DNA of 64,000 bases, taken from positions 806,001 through 870,000 of the forward strand of contig NZ_CP022133.1 in assembly GCF_002211765.1 (NCBI RefSeq), read 5' to 3'. This stretch comes from Idiomarina piscisalsi. Its GTDB lineage: Bacteria; Pseudomonadota; Gammaproteobacteria; Enterobacterales; Alteromonadaceae. This document shows, piece after piece, positions 48,118 through 58,904 of the stretch. Both the position numbers and the translations under genes were made by a program. The notes below the pieces were generated by a model. It saw only the letters and a list, made by a program, of their open reading frames with translations, was not told the origin of the DNA and searched no databases. Positions within the stretch are counted from its first letter, which is position 1. Every line of letters starts with the position of its first letter.

Positions 48118-48807
48118 TTAATTTAGCATCCAATCAGCTATGGCTTGGCAGTGAACTTCGGTGGTATCAAATAGTGGTAGTGCAGAGTGTTCCTGCTGCA
48201 CGAGTAAGCCGATTTCGGTGCAGCCCAAAATAACACCTTGTGCGCCTTTAGCTGACAGGTCATCAATAACTTTTAGATACTGTTTCCGTGCATCATCGGT
48301 AAATTGACCGTGACAAAGCTCTTTAAAAATGATGCTGTCTACAGTTTTGCTGTCATCCTCTTTGGGTATTAAAACCCTTATATCTCGCTGTTTAAGACGT
48401 TCTTTATAAAATGGCTGTTGCATAGTAAAACGAGTGCCTAAAAGTCCAGCTCGTTCAATTTCATTCTTTTTAAGATGGTTGGCCAGAGCATCAACAATAT
48501 GGATAAGCGGAATGGAAACGGCTGCCTCAATTTCAGGGGCGACTTTGTGCATCGTGTTGGTTGCAATAACAATACAGTCAGCTCCAGCCTTTTCAAGTTG
48601 TCGGGCTTTCGTCACTAGAGCGCTTCCGGCAGCCTCCCAGTCACCTCTGCTCTGCATTTCTTCAATAGGCGCAAAGTTGACACTGGCAAGCAAAATTTCA
48701 GCACTATGCAGACCGCCTAACCGCTCATTAATTAATTGATTTAAACGGCGATAATAAGTACTGGTGGACTCCCAGCTCATACCGCCAATAATGCCGACTG
48801 TTTTCAT
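48118..48807 (-). CDS. Aspartate/glutamate racemase family protein (YgeA-like)
   Basis: 229 residues. It starts MKTVGIIGGMSWESTSTYYRRLN, typical of YgeA-like amino-acid racemases. The two catalytic sites of the family are visible but the first is altered: VIATNTMHK carries Thr where the usual Cys is found, while GCTEIGLL keeps the second Cys. E. coli YgeA has broad racemase activity and a Thr is known at this place in some members. It has its own short upstream gap and no operon partner. Confidence 0.85.
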   Translation of the reverse strand: MKTVGIIGGMSWESTSTYYRRLNQLINERLGGLHSAEILLASVNFAPIEEMQSRGDWEAAGSALVTKARQLEKAGADCIVIATNTMHKVAPEIEAAVSIPLIHIVDALANHLKKNEIERAGLLGTRFTMQQPFYKERLKQRDIRVLIPKEDDSKTVDSIIFKELCHGQFTDDARKQYLKVIDDLSAKGAQGVILGCTEIGLLVQQEHSALPLFDTTEVHCQAIADWMLN

Positions 48808-48889
48808 CGATACCTCCGCCAGTGTGCACGTAAAAATAGCCTACAATAACGATGGTGTGAAGTTAATAAATGACCTAGACAGAATTTAT

Positions 48890-50170
48890 TTAGGTTATGT
48901 TTAAACCCCAATCGTCATAAGCCGCTTTTGCCAGTTCTTCACGGAACTTCGGGTCGGCAATATGAATCAGCTCTCGCGCCCGCTCACTCATGCTCTTAGC
49001 GCGTAAGTTAGCCACGCCATGCTCAGTGACAATGTAATGCACGTGGGCGCGGGTGGTGACCACGCCGGCGCCCGGCGCAAGTAATGAACTAATGCGTGAT
49101 ACGGTTCCTCCACAGGCCGTTGAGGGCAGAGCAATCACTGAGCGCCCGCCTTCCGATAAGCTGGCGCCGCGCACAAAATCCATTTGCCCGCCTACGCCGG
49201 AGTATATCTTGGTACCAATAGAATCGGCGCAGACTTGTCCGCTTAGGTCGACCTGCAAAGCACTGTTTATCGACATAACTTGTTTATTCTGGCGAATAAC
49301 CGAGGTGTCATTGGTGTACTCAACATCGAGGAAAAACACTTCCTGGTTATCATCAACAAAGTCATAAAGTGCCTGAGTGCCCATCGCAAAAGTGGTGACG
49401 ATGCGTCCCCGGTGCTTACGCTTACGGCTATTGTTTATGACGCCACGCTCAACTAAGGGCAATACCCCGTCAGAGAACATTTCGGTGTGAATGCCCAAGT
49501 CTTTATGATGATGCAGACACGCTAGTGTCGCATCGGGTATGGCGCCAATGCCCATTTGCAGACAGTCACCGTCGTCAATGAGACCGGCAACGCGCTCACC
49601 AATTTTTTGTGTAACAGGGTTTTGTGGCGGTTGTTGATGCAGTGGAATAGGGGCGGTTTCCTCAAAGTAACGATCAAACCGTTTCAATGAAACCAATGCG
49701 TCACCGTGTGTGCGAGGCATATTGGGGTTTATCCAGGCAATGACTTTCTTCGCAACTTGTAATGCGGCTCGGGTTGCTTCGACGGATATTCCTAAACTGC
49801 AATTGCCGTGTTTATCCGGTGGCGACACTTGAACGATAGTGGCATCTAGCGGCTGCTCACCTGAGCGGAATAACTTAGGAATTTCAGACAGGAAAATAGG
49901 GACATAGTCGGCTAGCCCTTGATTCACGGCTTGACGAGTTGAAGCGCCAACGAAAAAAGCGCGCTGGCGAAGGTGTCCTTTAAGCTCCGGGTCGCAAAGT
50001 ATTTCGCTGTATTCCGTGTGCAGCTGCAGTAGTGTTAGGTCTTTTCGTTGTTTTGCGACTTCTTTCAGACCTTCCAGTAATTTATAGGGTGTGGCCGCCA
50101 TCGACTGACACCAAATAACATCACCATCGTTAATAATCGAGAGCGCTTCTGCAGCTGAATTAACTTTCAT
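48890..50170 (-). CDS. Acetyl-CoA hydrolase/transferase family CoA-transferase
   Basis: 426 residues of the Cat1/Cat2 (class I, single-chain) CoA-transferase family, exchanging CoA between acetyl-CoA and another short acid such as 4-hydroxybutyrate, succinate or propionate. The catalytic Glu is probably that in LGIHTEMFSDGVLPL. VAGLIDDGDCLQMGIGAIPDA and GVGGQMDFVRGASLSEGGRSVIALPSTA are conserved. The exact substrate cannot be told. It is divergent from the chemoreceptor gene. Confidence 0.9.
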   Translation of the reverse strand: MKVNSAAEALSIINDGDVIWCQSMAATPYKLLEGLKEVAKQRKDLTLLQLHTEYSEILCDPELKGHLRQRAFFVGASTRQAVNQGLADYVPIFLSEIPKLFRSGEQPLDATIVQVSPPDKHGNCSLGISVEATRAALQVAKKVIAWINPNMPRTHGDALVSLKRFDRYFEETAPIPLHQQPPQNPVTQKIGERVAGLIDDGDCLQMGIGAIPDATLACLHHHKDLGIHTEMFSDGVLPLVERGVINNSRKRKHRGRIVTTFAMGTQALYDFVDDNQEVFFLDVEYTNDTSVIRQNKQVMSINSALQVDLSGQVCADSIGTKIYSGVGGQMDFVRGASLSEGGRSVIALPSTACGGTVSRISSLLAPGAGVVTTRAHVHYIVTEHGVANLRAKSMSERARELIHIADPKFREELAKAAYDDWGLNIT

Positions 50171-50373
50171 TACGGCTTCCTTTTTAGCGAGAAGTATTGA
50201 GCGAGATCAGAAGTATAACCGCTTTGCGTGTGAGGGTATTTACCCAGTAAGTGATACTTATTTTGCCTGTCATACAGTTGTCATAAAAAGTTCATATCAT
50301 TAACAAAATTGATCATTGCGGAATTATTGACCACTGTCTATTATTCCGCCACTTTTATTGTTGGGTGTTTGCT
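50171..50373. other. Divergent intergenic region of CoA-transferase and chemoreceptor genes
   Basis: About 200 bp without a gene. GCGGAAT (50318-50324) and ATTCCGC (50343-50349) form an inverted repeat just upstream of the chemoreceptor start. No sigma-28 promoter is visible. Confidence 0.45.
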
Positions 50374-52212
50374 ATGTCAATTCGTAATAAGCTTCTTTCT
50401 GTTGGTTTGATCGCCACAGCGGCCTTTATTTTGTTGCTTGCCTTAATGATGCTTTTCCAGTCACAAGTGAGTGAATTACATCGTGCGAGTGAACTTCGAG
50501 AGTCCGTACACAATAGCTTGCTGCAATTGCGCCGTGCGGAAAAAGACTTTCTGTTACGAATGGATAAGAGCTACTCAGAGAAGTTAGCTCAACAAGCTGC
50601 CATAACTGACAATCGGCTTGAGCAGCTTAATGCTCTGGTTGATGATGAAGCTTCCTCTCAACTGATTGGACAGTTAGAAAGCCAGGTAGAACGTTATAGC
50701 AAAAGCTTTGAGCGTTTGGTCAACGCATTTCAGCAGCGCGGGTTAAATGAAAATAGCGGCGCTTATGGCGCGCTGCGCTCAGCAACTCATGAGTTAGAAG
50801 AAGCGATTGATACGGCCGGTCGGACTGAGCTTTTGGTTACTTTGTTGCAGGTTCGTCGTAGCGAAAAGGACTTTATGTTGCGTTTTGACGACAAGTATCT
50901 CGGCCGGGTAGAGGGCTTGCTGGACGAATTAAAAAGAGAGTTATCTGCAACGCCTGAACTTGCGGAAAAAGTCGATGCGTACCGCCGTGACTTTGGTCGT
51001 TATGCAGCACTTTCAAAAGAAATAGGGCTGGATGAAGAGTCTGGAATAAAGGGCGAGGTCAGAACTATTGCCAGCAATATGGAAGCGTCGCTTGAGCAGT
51101 TAGATAAAGAGCTGAGCGAATTGCTCGCCTCTCGTCAGGCAACCATGAAGTGGGTACCTGTCGTTGTATTTGCTGTTATCGCACTCATTGTTATTGCAAT
51201 GCTGTTCTGGGTGATACGTTCCATTAATCAGCCGCTGACCCAATTGCGTGAAGACATGCAAAGGGTTCAGACGAGTAATGACCTGACGTTGTCCTCGGAG
51301 AAGTTCCGTGATGACGAGCTTGGCGATTTAGTTGATAGCTTTAATGAACTGCTAAGTTATTTCCGCAGTGTTATTCAGCAAATAAACCAGTCTGTCGAAA
51401 CGGTGAATAGCCTGACACAGCAAGTGTCTGATACGGTGACCCATACGTCTCAAAACTTGGATATGCAGTCGCATGAAGTGGATCAGGTCGCTGCTGCTAT
51501 TAATGAAATGGGTAGCACGGCGCATACTATAGCGAATGATGCGGAAGATACCGCTGAGCAGGTGAACAGTCTTTCTGAACAGGCGAAACATGGTAGTACC
51601 TCGGTGCAGGCCGGCGTTGAGAAAGTGCGTTATTTAGCAGAACGGTTGAACAGTAGCGTAACGGAAGCGAATACGTTGGCAGAGCGCAGTGCCTCTATTA
51701 CACAAATTGTGACGGTGATTAATGGTATTGCTGAACAAACCAACTTATTGGCGCTTAATGCGGCTATTGAAGCTGCCCGCGCAGGTGAGCAGGGGCGCGG
51801 GTTTGCCGTGGTGGCGGATGAAGTCCGTACACTGGCTTCCCGTACTCAGAAGTCTATTGGTGAGATAGAGTCAATTACTAGTCAACTGAACCAGCAAACT
51901 CAGATTATTGTGAATACCCTGCAAGAGTGTAATGAGCTGGGTGAAGAGAGTGCGCAGCACTCTACTGAATCCGATGAGCTATTCAACCGCATTCATACTG
52001 AACTGGTTAAAATTAACGACCGTTCGGCCTCTATTGCTACTGCGGTTGAGGAGCAGTCTGCAGTTGTCGACGAAACCGCAAGAAATATTACCCGGGTTCG
52101 GGATGCCGGTGTGGAAGCGGCAAATGATGCACAGTCGAACGCTGACGCAGTCACTCAGGTTCGTCAACAAACTGAGCAGCTGCGTCAGGCGGTTATAAAA
52201 TTTACCGTATGA
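50374..52212 (+). CDS. Methyl-accepting chemotaxis protein with HBM-like sensor
   Basis: 612-residue chemoreceptor. One membrane helix (about 8-30) and a second (near 258-280) enclose a helical periplasmic domain. That domain contains a repeated motif: [14 protein letters not shown] near residue 48 and [14 protein letters not shown] near 156, the hallmark of helical-bimodular (HBM) sensors such as McpS, which bind organic acids. A HAMP domain and the signalling tip ([37 protein letters not shown]) follow. It has no C-terminal methylation-enzyme pentapeptide. ATG 50374 is preferred over GTG 50365. Confidence 0.93.
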   Translation: MSIRNKLLSVGLIATAAFILLLALMMLFQSQVSELHRASELRESVHNSLLQLRRAEKDFLLRMDKSYSEKLAQQAAITDNRLEQLNALVDDEASSQLIGQLESQVERYSKSFERLVNAFQQRGLNENSGAYGALRSATHELEEAIDTAGRTELLVTLLQVRRSEKDFMLRFDDKYLGRVEGLLDELKRELSATPELAEKVDAYRRDFGRYAALSKEIGLDEESGIKGEVRTIASNMEASLEQLDKELSELLASRQATMKWVPVVVFAVIALIVIAMLFWVIRSINQPLTQLREDMQRVQTSNDLTLSSEKFRDDELGDLVDSFNELLSYFRSVIQQINQSVETVNSLTQQVSDTVTHTSQNLDMQSHEVDQVAAAINEMGSTAHTIANDAEDTAEQVNSLSEQAKHGSTSVQAGVEKVRYLAERLNSSVTEANTLAERSASITQIVTVINGIAEQTNLLALNAAIEAARAGEQGRGFAVVADEVRTLASRTQKSIGEIESITSQLNQQTQIIVNTLQECNELGEESAQHSTESDELFNRIHTELVKINDRSASIATAVEEQSAVVDETARNITRVRDAGVEAANDAQSNADAVTQVRQQTEQLRQAVIKFTV

Positions 52213-52221
52213 TATGACGTA

Positions 52222-53058
52222 TCACGCGGTCAGGTATTTCGCATGGAAGCGAAGCTGAGCTTCGATAAATGACGAGATGAAGTAATAGCTGTGGTCATAA
52301 CCGTCGTGTAAATGAACCGTACCGCCGCCGTTAACTTCGCTAATGGCGTCTTTTAAGTTCTCCGGTTTTAACTGTTCTTCTAAAAATCCGTCAGCTAAGC
52401 CCTGATCAACTCGAATGGGGAGTGTCTGACCTTTAGATTTGATGATCTCAACGGCGTCGTATCGCTTCCATTGTTCGCGATCATCGCCCAAATACGCGCT
52501 AAAGGCTTTTTCACCCCATGGGCATTGTGTTGGGTTGGTAATCGGCGAGAATGCAGAAATACTGGTGTAGCGGTCACTGTTACGTAAACCGATAACCAAG
52601 GCTCCGTGACCGCCCATGGAATGACCCGCGATAGCGCGCTTGCCATTAACTGGCAGCTCCGCTTCAACTAGTTCCGGCAGCTCTTTCACAATGTAGTCAT
52701 ACATTTGATAGTTTGACTTCCACGGCTCTTCGGTCGCGTTGACGTAAAAGCCAGCGCCTAAACCTAAGTCATAAGCGCCGTCGGCATCGTCGGCGACATC
52801 GTCTCCACGCGGGCTGGTATCGGGAATAATCAACGCGATACCCAGCTCTGTTGCGACACGCTGCGCCCCGGCTTTAGTGGAAAAGTTTTCATCAGTGCAG
52901 GTTAGCCCCGATAAAAAATAGACCGCCGGCACTTCCGTTTTTTCTGAGCGCAATGGCAAAAAGACACTGAACTGCATAGCGCAGTTCAGTACTTCAGAGT
53001 CATGTTCAAAGCGTAACTGACGGCCGCCAAAACAGCGGGTTTCGCTAACTTGTTTCAT
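52222..53058 (-). CDS. fghA: S-formylglutathione hydrolase
   Basis: Second enzyme of glutathione-dependent formaldehyde detoxification: hydrolyses S-formylglutathione to formate and glutathione. The 278 residues (ATG 53058, after TGGAG; an ATG at 53070 overlapping the adhC stop is also possible) show YFLSGLTCTDENF, PDTSPRGDDV, the nucleophile in GHSMGGHGALVIGL, and the C-terminal DGYDHSYYFI with catalytic His. It is coupled to adhC and converges with the chemoreceptor gene. Confidence 0.95.
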   Translation of the reverse strand: MKQVSETRCFGGRQLRFEHDSEVLNCAMQFSVFLPLRSEKTEVPAVYFLSGLTCTDENFSTKAGAQRVATELGIALIIPDTSPRGDDVADDADGAYDLGLGAGFYVNATEEPWKSNYQMYDYIVKELPELVEAELPVNGKRAIAGHSMGGHGALVIGLRNSDRYTSISAFSPITNPTQCPWGEKAFSAYLGDDREQWKRYDAVEIIKSKGQTLPIRVDQGLADGFLEEQLKPENLKDAISEVNGGGTVHLHDGYDHSYYFISSFIEAQLRFHAKYLTA

Positions 53059-53069
53059 TACAGACTCCA

Positions 53070-54245
<1,176 letters not shown>

Positions 54246-54293
54246 TTAACTTTTTCTCATAAGCAGGTAATCTTATGTTTTTACAAATTACTT

Positions 54294-54307
54294 TTTCATA
54301 TATGAAA
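54294..54307. promoter_or_regulatory. 14-bp palindrome between adhC and LysR gene
   Basis: TTTCATA-TATGAAA is perfectly symmetric and lies 12 bp before the LysR start. It probably serves as an operator for that regulator on both promoters. Confidence 0.55.
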
Positions 54308-54319
54308 TAATGGGTTGAA

Positions 54320-55189
54320 ATGAAGCTTTGGCAGGGTATTAGTGAGTTCGCAGCCGTCGCAGAAAAACAAAGTTTTACGGCGGCAGCTAAGCAGTTGGGA
54401 CTGTCTGTCGCGCAGGTCAGTCGGAATATTGCGGCGTTGGAAAGCCGATTGCAGATGCAGCTTCTGTATCGTTCAACTCGGAGTGTCAGTCTGACAGAGG
54501 AGGGCAAACTCTACTTACCGCATTGTCAGCATTTGGTCGCCAGTCTCCGGGATGCCGATCAAGCCATTCAGCAACGCACACAACAGCCACAAGGATTAAT
54601 TCGCATTACCGCACCTGTCTATTATGGCGAACGCTTTATCGCCCCGCTATTGAATGATTTTCTGCAAATTTATCAGGATTGTCGGCTTGATTTGCAATTG
54701 AGCAACGAGCAGGTCGACCTAATTGAAGGCAGTTATGATGTGGCGATACGCTTAGGGCAACTGGGGAACCCAAGATTAAGGGCGCGTAAGTTGGGGACTC
54801 GTCGTCACTATGTTGTGGGCGCACCGAGTTATTTTAAAAGCTTTGGGGAGCCTGAAACGATAAATGAACTGGAAGCCCATCGTTGTTTTACGGGCACGGT
54901 TAAACAGTGGCGTTTTGAGGTAGAAGGGCGTTCTGAGACTTTCCGACCTGAGCTTTACCTGCATTGTAACAACGGTTTGGCGCTTAGAGACGCAGCGATA
55001 AAAGGCTTAGGCTTAGCAATGCTGCCGGACTACTACGTGACAGAGGCATTGGAAACCGGTCAACTGAAAGAGGTTTTGGGACAATTTCGACAAGAAGACG
55101 ACGGTATTTGGGCCCTGTATCCCGAAAACAGGCAAGTGATTCCGAAAGTCAGAGTTTTGTTAGATTATTTGCTTGAAAATCTTAAATAA
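54320..55189 (+). CDS. LysR-family transcriptional regulator
   Basis: 289 residues. The HTH reads MKLWQGISEFAAVAEKQSFTAAAKQLGLSVAQVSRNIAALESRLQMQLLYRSTRSVSLTEEG. The effector domain has LLNDFLQIYQDCRLDLQLSNEQVDLIEGSYDVAIRLGQL, as in DsdC/AaeR-like members. It is divergent from adhC-fghA and probably controls formaldehyde detoxification. It ends 15 bp before the tRNA-Val pair on the other strand. Confidence 0.9.
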   Translation: MKLWQGISEFAAVAEKQSFTAAAKQLGLSVAQVSRNIAALESRLQMQLLYRSTRSVSLTEEGKLYLPHCQHLVASLRDADQAIQQRTQQPQGLIRITAPVYYGERFIAPLLNDFLQIYQDCRLDLQLSNEQVDLIEGSYDVAIRLGQLGNPRLRARKLGTRRHYVVGAPSYFKSFGEPETINELEAHRCFTGTVKQWRFEVEGRSETFRPELYLHCNNGLALRDAAIKGLGLAMLPDYYVTEALETGQLKEVLGQFRQEDDGIWALYPENRQVIPKVRVLLDYLLENLK

Positions 55190-55204
55190 GCGGGAGTAAA
55201 AAAG

Positions 55205-55280
55205 TGGTGGTTGCTACTGGGCTCGAACCAGTGACCCTCGCCTTGTAAGGGCGATGCTCTCCCAACTGAGCTAAGCAACC
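55205..55280 (-). tRNA. tRNA-Val (TAC), distal copy
   Basis: 76 nt with encoded CCA, anticodon loop CTTACAA (TAC), acceptor stem GGTTGCT/AGCAACC and T-loop TTCGAGC. It is identical to the neighbouring copy. Confidence 0.97.
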
Positions 55281-55316
55281 ATCCTGAAGGTCTGCAACTA
55301 AGGGGAAGAAGAGAAG

Positions 55317-55392
55317 TGGTGGTTGCTACTGGGCTCGAACCAGTGACCCTCGCCTTGTAAGGGCGATGCTCTCCCAACTGAGCTAAGCAACC
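55317..55392 (-). tRNA. tRNA-Val (TAC), promoter-proximal copy
   Basis: 76 nt, same sequence and anticodon TAC as the other copy, and read first from the promoter at 55431-55458. Confidence 0.97.
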
Positions 55393-55430
55393 ATTCTCAC
55401 TGTGACACTTCTGCGTCGTTGCGAGGAGGC

Positions 55431-55458
55431 ATTATAGGGATCAGATAAAAACTGTCAA
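55431..55458 (-). promoter_or_regulatory. Promoter of the tRNA-Val pair
   Basis: On the minus strand TTGACA (55458-55453), a 16-bp spacer and TATAAT (55436-55431) are both exact consensus elements. Confidence 0.88.
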
Positions 55459-55584
55459 ATAAAAATTGCGAACTTTGTGCTGTTTGCTGACATTTTAATC
55501 ATTTCGATTAGCAGATGCGCTGAGCGCTCAGTCTTGATAAACTTGCCGCCATTATTTTGACCGGTTTAAATGAAAGGAAAAAAC

Positions 55585-56991
55585 ATGAGTGTGGTAACGC
55601 GTTTTGCTCCCAGTCCAACAGGTTATTTGCATGTCGGTGGTGCTCGTACCGCTTTATATTCTTGGTTAGTTGCCAAGGCACAAGGCGGTGAGTTCGTATT
55701 ACGTATTGAAGACACCGACCGTGAGCGCTCAACACAGCCTGCTATTGATGCAATTTTAGAAGGCATGGAATGGCTAGGGTTAAACTGGGATCGTGGTCCT
55801 TATTATCAAACTCAACGTTTTGACCGCTACAAAGAGCTTATTGATAAGCTTTTGGAAGAAGATAAAGCTTACAAGTGCTATTGTTCTGCCGAGCGCTTGG
55901 AAAAAATGCGTGAAGAGCAAATGGCAGCCGGTGAAAAGCCTCGCTACGACGGTCATTGCCGTGATAACCCTAACGTTGGCGGTGACAAATACGTTATTCG
56001 TTTTCGTAACCCGCAAGAAGGTAGCGTGGTTTTCGATGATCACATTCGCGGGCGTATTGAATTTGCGAATACTGAGCTGGATGATTTGATCATTGCCCGA
56101 ACCGATGGCACGCCGACCTATAACTTCTGTGTTGTCGTAGATGACTGGGACATGGATATTACGCATGTTGTTCGTGGTGAAGACCACATTAACAACACAC
56201 CGCGCCAGATTAATATCTTAAAAGCATTAGGAGCGCCCGTACCGCATTACGCACACGTTTCCATGATTTTAGGTGACGACGGTAAGAAGCTTTCTAAACG
56301 TCACGGCGCGGTCAGTGTCATGCAATACCGTGATGACGGCTATGTACCTGAAGCGGTCGTTAACTATTTGGCACGCCTGGGCTGGTCTCACGGTGATCAG
56401 GAAATATTCAGTCGCGAAGAACTCATTGAATACTTCAAACTGGATGATGTGAATAAAGCAGCATCTGCCTTTAATACCGAAAAGCTGAATTGGCTAAATC
56501 AGCACTATATGAAAACACTGCCGGCTGAAGAAGTGGCGCCACAACTGCAGTGGCAGTTTGACCAAATTGGCGTGGATACCAGCAGCGGCCCTGCTCTTGA
56601 AAAAGTGGTTGGTTTGCAAGCGGATCGGGTGAAAACCTTGAAAGAAATGGCTGCTATTAGCCGCTATTTCTTTGAGTCAGTAGAAGAGTTTGACGAAAAA
56701 GCGGCGAAGAAGCATTTACGTCCGGTGGCGAAAGAACCACTACTGAAAGCAAAAGAACTGCTTGGAGCAGTGAACGACTGGAGTGCTGATACGATTCAGG
56801 CCGCAATTAATCAAACGGCCGCTGATTTGGATGTCGGAATGGGCAAAGTAGGTATGCCTTTAAGGGTAGCCGCTACCGGTGGAGGTAACTCTCCTTCGTT
56901 AGGTGAAACTCTGGAATTAATACCCCAAAAAACCGTTTTGGCGCGAATTGACCTTGCTTTAGAATTTATAGCTCAGCGTGAGAGTGCGTAA
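55585..56991 (+). CDS. gltX: Glutamyl-tRNA synthetase
   Basis: Charges tRNA-Glu with glutamate. ATG 55585 follows AAAGGAAAAAAC and gives 468 residues (E. coli 471). HIGH-type motif [13 protein letters not shown], zinc-site Cys residues in [10 protein letters not shown] and GHCRDN, and the KMSKS-type loop GKKLSKRHG are present. The C-terminal anticodon-binding part ends in [14 protein letters not shown]. As in E. coli it lies next to tRNA-Val and tRNA-Ala genes; three tRNA-Glu genes also lie 1 kb downstream. Confidence 0.98.
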   Translation: MSVVTRFAPSPTGYLHVGGARTALYSWLVAKAQGGEFVLRIEDTDRERSTQPAIDAILEGMEWLGLNWDRGPYYQTQRFDRYKELIDKLLEEDKAYKCYCSAERLEKMREEQMAAGEKPRYDGHCRDNPNVGGDKYVIRFRNPQEGSVVFDDHIRGRIEFANTELDDLIIARTDGTPTYNFCVVVDDWDMDITHVVRGEDHINNTPRQINILKALGAPVPHYAHVSMILGDDGKKLSKRHGAVSVMQYRDDGYVPEAVVNYLARLGWSHGDQEIFSREELIEYFKLDDVNKAASAFNTEKLNWLNQHYMKTLPAEEVAPQLQWQFDQIGVDTSSGPALEKVVGLQADRVKTLKEMAAISRYFFESVEEFDEKAAKKHLRPVAKEPLLKAKELLGAVNDWSADTIQAAINQTAADLDVGMGKVGMPLRVAATGGGNSPSLGETLELIPQKTVLARIDLALEFIAQRESA

Positions 56992-57021
56992 CATTGCGTT
57001 AAAACGGCTTCAGGATACATC

Positions 57022-57678
57022 ATGCCAGACATTAAGCATTTGATTGAAAACAATAAAGCGTGGGCGGAAGAGCAGATCCAAAGGGATCCTGACTTCTTTA
57101 AACGTTTGGTAGGGCAGCAAGCTCCAGAGTACTTATGGATTGGTTGCTCTGACAGTCGAGTGCCGGCGAATCAGATTGTAGGTATGGATCCTGGCGAGTT
57201 GTTTGTTCACAGGAATGTGGCAAACCAGGTTATTCAGACAGACTTTAACTGCCTGTCTGTGATTCAGTTTGCGATAGAAACCCTCAAAGTACGTCATGTG
57301 TTGGTCGTGGGTCATTATGGCTGTGGCGGTGTCAAAGCCGCCATGGAGTCAAAACCTCATGGTTTGGTTGACCATTGGCTGTATCCGATTCGCGACGTGT
57401 ACCGGGAGCATGCCGATGAAATAGCGGCTCTGGAAGACTCTCAAAAAGTTGATCGTCTGTGCGAATTGAATGTCATAGAGCAGGTAAAAAACCTGGCTAA
57501 AACAAATGTTGTTCAGGAAGCCTGGGATAGAGAACAACCTCTTACGTTACATGGTTGGGTTTATCGTTTGGATAACGGTTTAGTGAATGACATGAATGTG
57601 TCTGTTTCAAGTCGGGAAGGGTTGGAAGAGGTGTATCATGTTTATCACCAAAAACTGCCGGCCGGCCTGAAAAAATAG
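57022..57678 (+). CDS. can: Beta-class carbonic anhydrase
   Basis: Interconverts carbon dioxide and bicarbonate, supplying bicarbonate for carboxylases. The 218 residues (E. coli Can 220) have zinc ligands Cys42, His98 and Cys101 with Asp44-Arg46 (GCSDSRVP and GHYGCGG), the same numbering as E. coli Can. It starts 30 bp after gltX. Confidence 0.97.
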   Translation: MPDIKHLIENNKAWAEEQIQRDPDFFKRLVGQQAPEYLWIGCSDSRVPANQIVGMDPGELFVHRNVANQVIQTDFNCLSVIQFAIETLKVRHVLVVGHYGCGGVKAAMESKPHGLVDHWLYPIRDVYREHADEIAALEDSQKVDRLCELNVIEQVKNLAKTNVVQEAWDREQPLTLHGWVYRLDNGLVNDMNVSVSSREGLEEVYHVYHQKLPAGLKK

Positions 57679-57745
57679 TTTTTGATGAATAACTGAACAA
57701 ACTGCCATAAAAACAGCCAAACAGTCTTATTTTTTCAAAAAATAG

Positions 57746-57775
57746 TTGACACATTAGCGCCGCTCGAAATAGAAT
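57746..57775 (+). promoter_or_regulatory. Strong promoter of the tRNA-Ala/Glu operon with GC-rich discriminator
   Basis: TTGACA (57746-57751), an 18-bp spacer and TAGAAT (57770-57775), followed by GCGCCCC. A GC-rich discriminator at stable-RNA promoters is known to make them sensitive to ppGpp. Confidence 0.85.
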
Positions 57776-57813
57776 GCGCCCCGCTGTCAAGGCAGTCTGT
57801 GATTGCCAGGTGC

Positions 57814-57889
<76 letters not shown>

Positions 57890-57935
57890 CGTTGTTTTCG
57901 GTAGAGCACCGACAGTAGTAAAAGTATTTGGTTGC

Positions 57936-58011
57936 GTCCCCTTCGTCTAGAGGCCTAGGACACCGCCCTTTCACGGCGGTAACAGGGGTTCGAATCCCCT
58001 AGGGGACGCCA
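57936..58011 (+). tRNA. tRNA-Glu (TTC), copy 1
   Basis: 76 nt; acceptor GTCCCCT/AGGGGAC, anticodon loop CTTTCAC with TTC, encoded CCA. All three copies are identical. Confidence 0.97.
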
Positions 58012-58042
58012 GTCAAATACCGTGATGCAAAGTGATTATTGC

Positions 58043-58118
58043 GTCCCCTTCGTCTAGAGGCCTAGGACACCGCCCTTTCACGGCGGTAACAGGGGTTCGA
58101 ATCCCCTAGGGGACGCCA
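58043..58118 (+). tRNA. tRNA-Glu (TTC), copy 2
   Basis: 76 nt, identical to copy 1 and 31 bp after it. Confidence 0.97.
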
Positions 58119-58159
58119 TCTCTTTTAAGAGAGTCACAGCTCACATCAAACAGTCCAGG

Positions 58160-58235
58160 GTCCCCTTCGTCTAGAGGCCTAGGACACCGCCCTTTCACGG
58201 CGGTAACAGGGGTTCGAATCCCCTAGGGGACGCCA
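58160..58235 (+). tRNA. tRNA-Glu (TTC), copy 3
   Basis: 76 nt, identical to copies 1 and 2, and followed 19 bp later by a terminator. Confidence 0.97.
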
Positions 58236-58253
58236 TTTTTCAGGACAATACAT

Positions 58254-58280
58254 TAACCGCCCGAAGGCGGTTTTTTTGTG
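58254..58280 (+). terminator. Terminator of the tRNA-Ala/Glu operon
   Basis: ACCGCC and GGCGGT pair around CGAA and are followed by seven T. It also lies just beyond the end of the convergent tesA. Confidence 0.88.
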
Positions 58281-58283
58281 CCT

Positions 58284-58901
58284 TTATTTTGCCAATTCGA
58301 GTAAATAGGGCTCTAAAAAGTCAGCGATTTTTGGCTGGGCTTCCGCGGTGGGGTGAATGCCATCGTTCTGCACATAGTCTGGGTTAGTCGCTATTTTCTC
58401 CATAAAGAACGGCACGAGTTTAACGCCTTCTTCTTTCGCAACCTCCTCAAAAACTTGTCGAAACTGTTCGGCGAATCTCTGACCATAGTTGGGTGGCACC
58501 ATAACCTGGCTCAACGCTACTTTAACGTCTTGTTCCTTTGCTTTATCGATCATTTGTTTCAAGTTTGACCGAACTGTGTTGAGGTCAAAGCCTCTAAGTC
58601 CATCGTTGCCGCCAAGCTCTATAAATAATGCGTCGGGTTGGTGACGCTCTAAAACGCCTTCTAAGCGGCTCAAACCACCACGAGTGGTTTCGCCACTAAT
58701 ACTGGCGTTTATGATGTTAATATCGGGGTGAGAGCTGTTCCAGCGACGGTCAAGTTCGGCCACCCAGGTTTGCTCCTGTGAAAGGCCGTAACCAGCGCTT
58801 AGGCTGTCACCTAAAACGACAAGTGAGACATTTGCGGAAACACTGCGTATAACTAACAACAGTGATAAAAATAGACATGTTTTCAAAAGGAAGTTTTTCA
58901 T
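58284..58901 (-). CDS. tesA: Thioesterase I / lysophospholipase L1 / arylesterase (SGNH hydrolase)
   Basis: Periplasmic multifunctional esterase. ATG 58901 gives a signal peptide (MKNFLLKTCLFLSLLLVIRSVSA) and a 205-residue precursor. SGNH blocks are VVLGDSLSAGYG (Ser33 of the precursor), INASISGETTRGG, IELGGNDGLRG (Gly and Asn), and DGIHPTAEAQPKIAD (Asp/His). It is divergent from ybbA with only 3 bp between start codons, as closely paired in E. coli. Confidence 0.95.
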   Translation of the reverse strand: MKNFLLKTCLFLSLLLVIRSVSANVSLVVLGDSLSAGYGLSQEQTWVAELDRRWNSSHPDINIINASISGETTRGGLSRLEGVLERHQPDALFIELGGNDGLRGFDLNTVRSNLKQMIDKAKEQDVKVALSQVMVPPNYGQRFAEQFRQVFEEVAKEEGVKLVPFFMEKIATNPDYVQNDGIHPTAEAQPKIADFLEPYLLELAK

Positions 58902-58904
58902 TTT

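Noticed and set aside
57936..58235. Three near-regular 76-bp repeats that might suggest a CRISPR-like array
   Set aside because: They fold as complete tRNA-Glu genes with anticodon TTC and CCA ends; spacers are not uniform.
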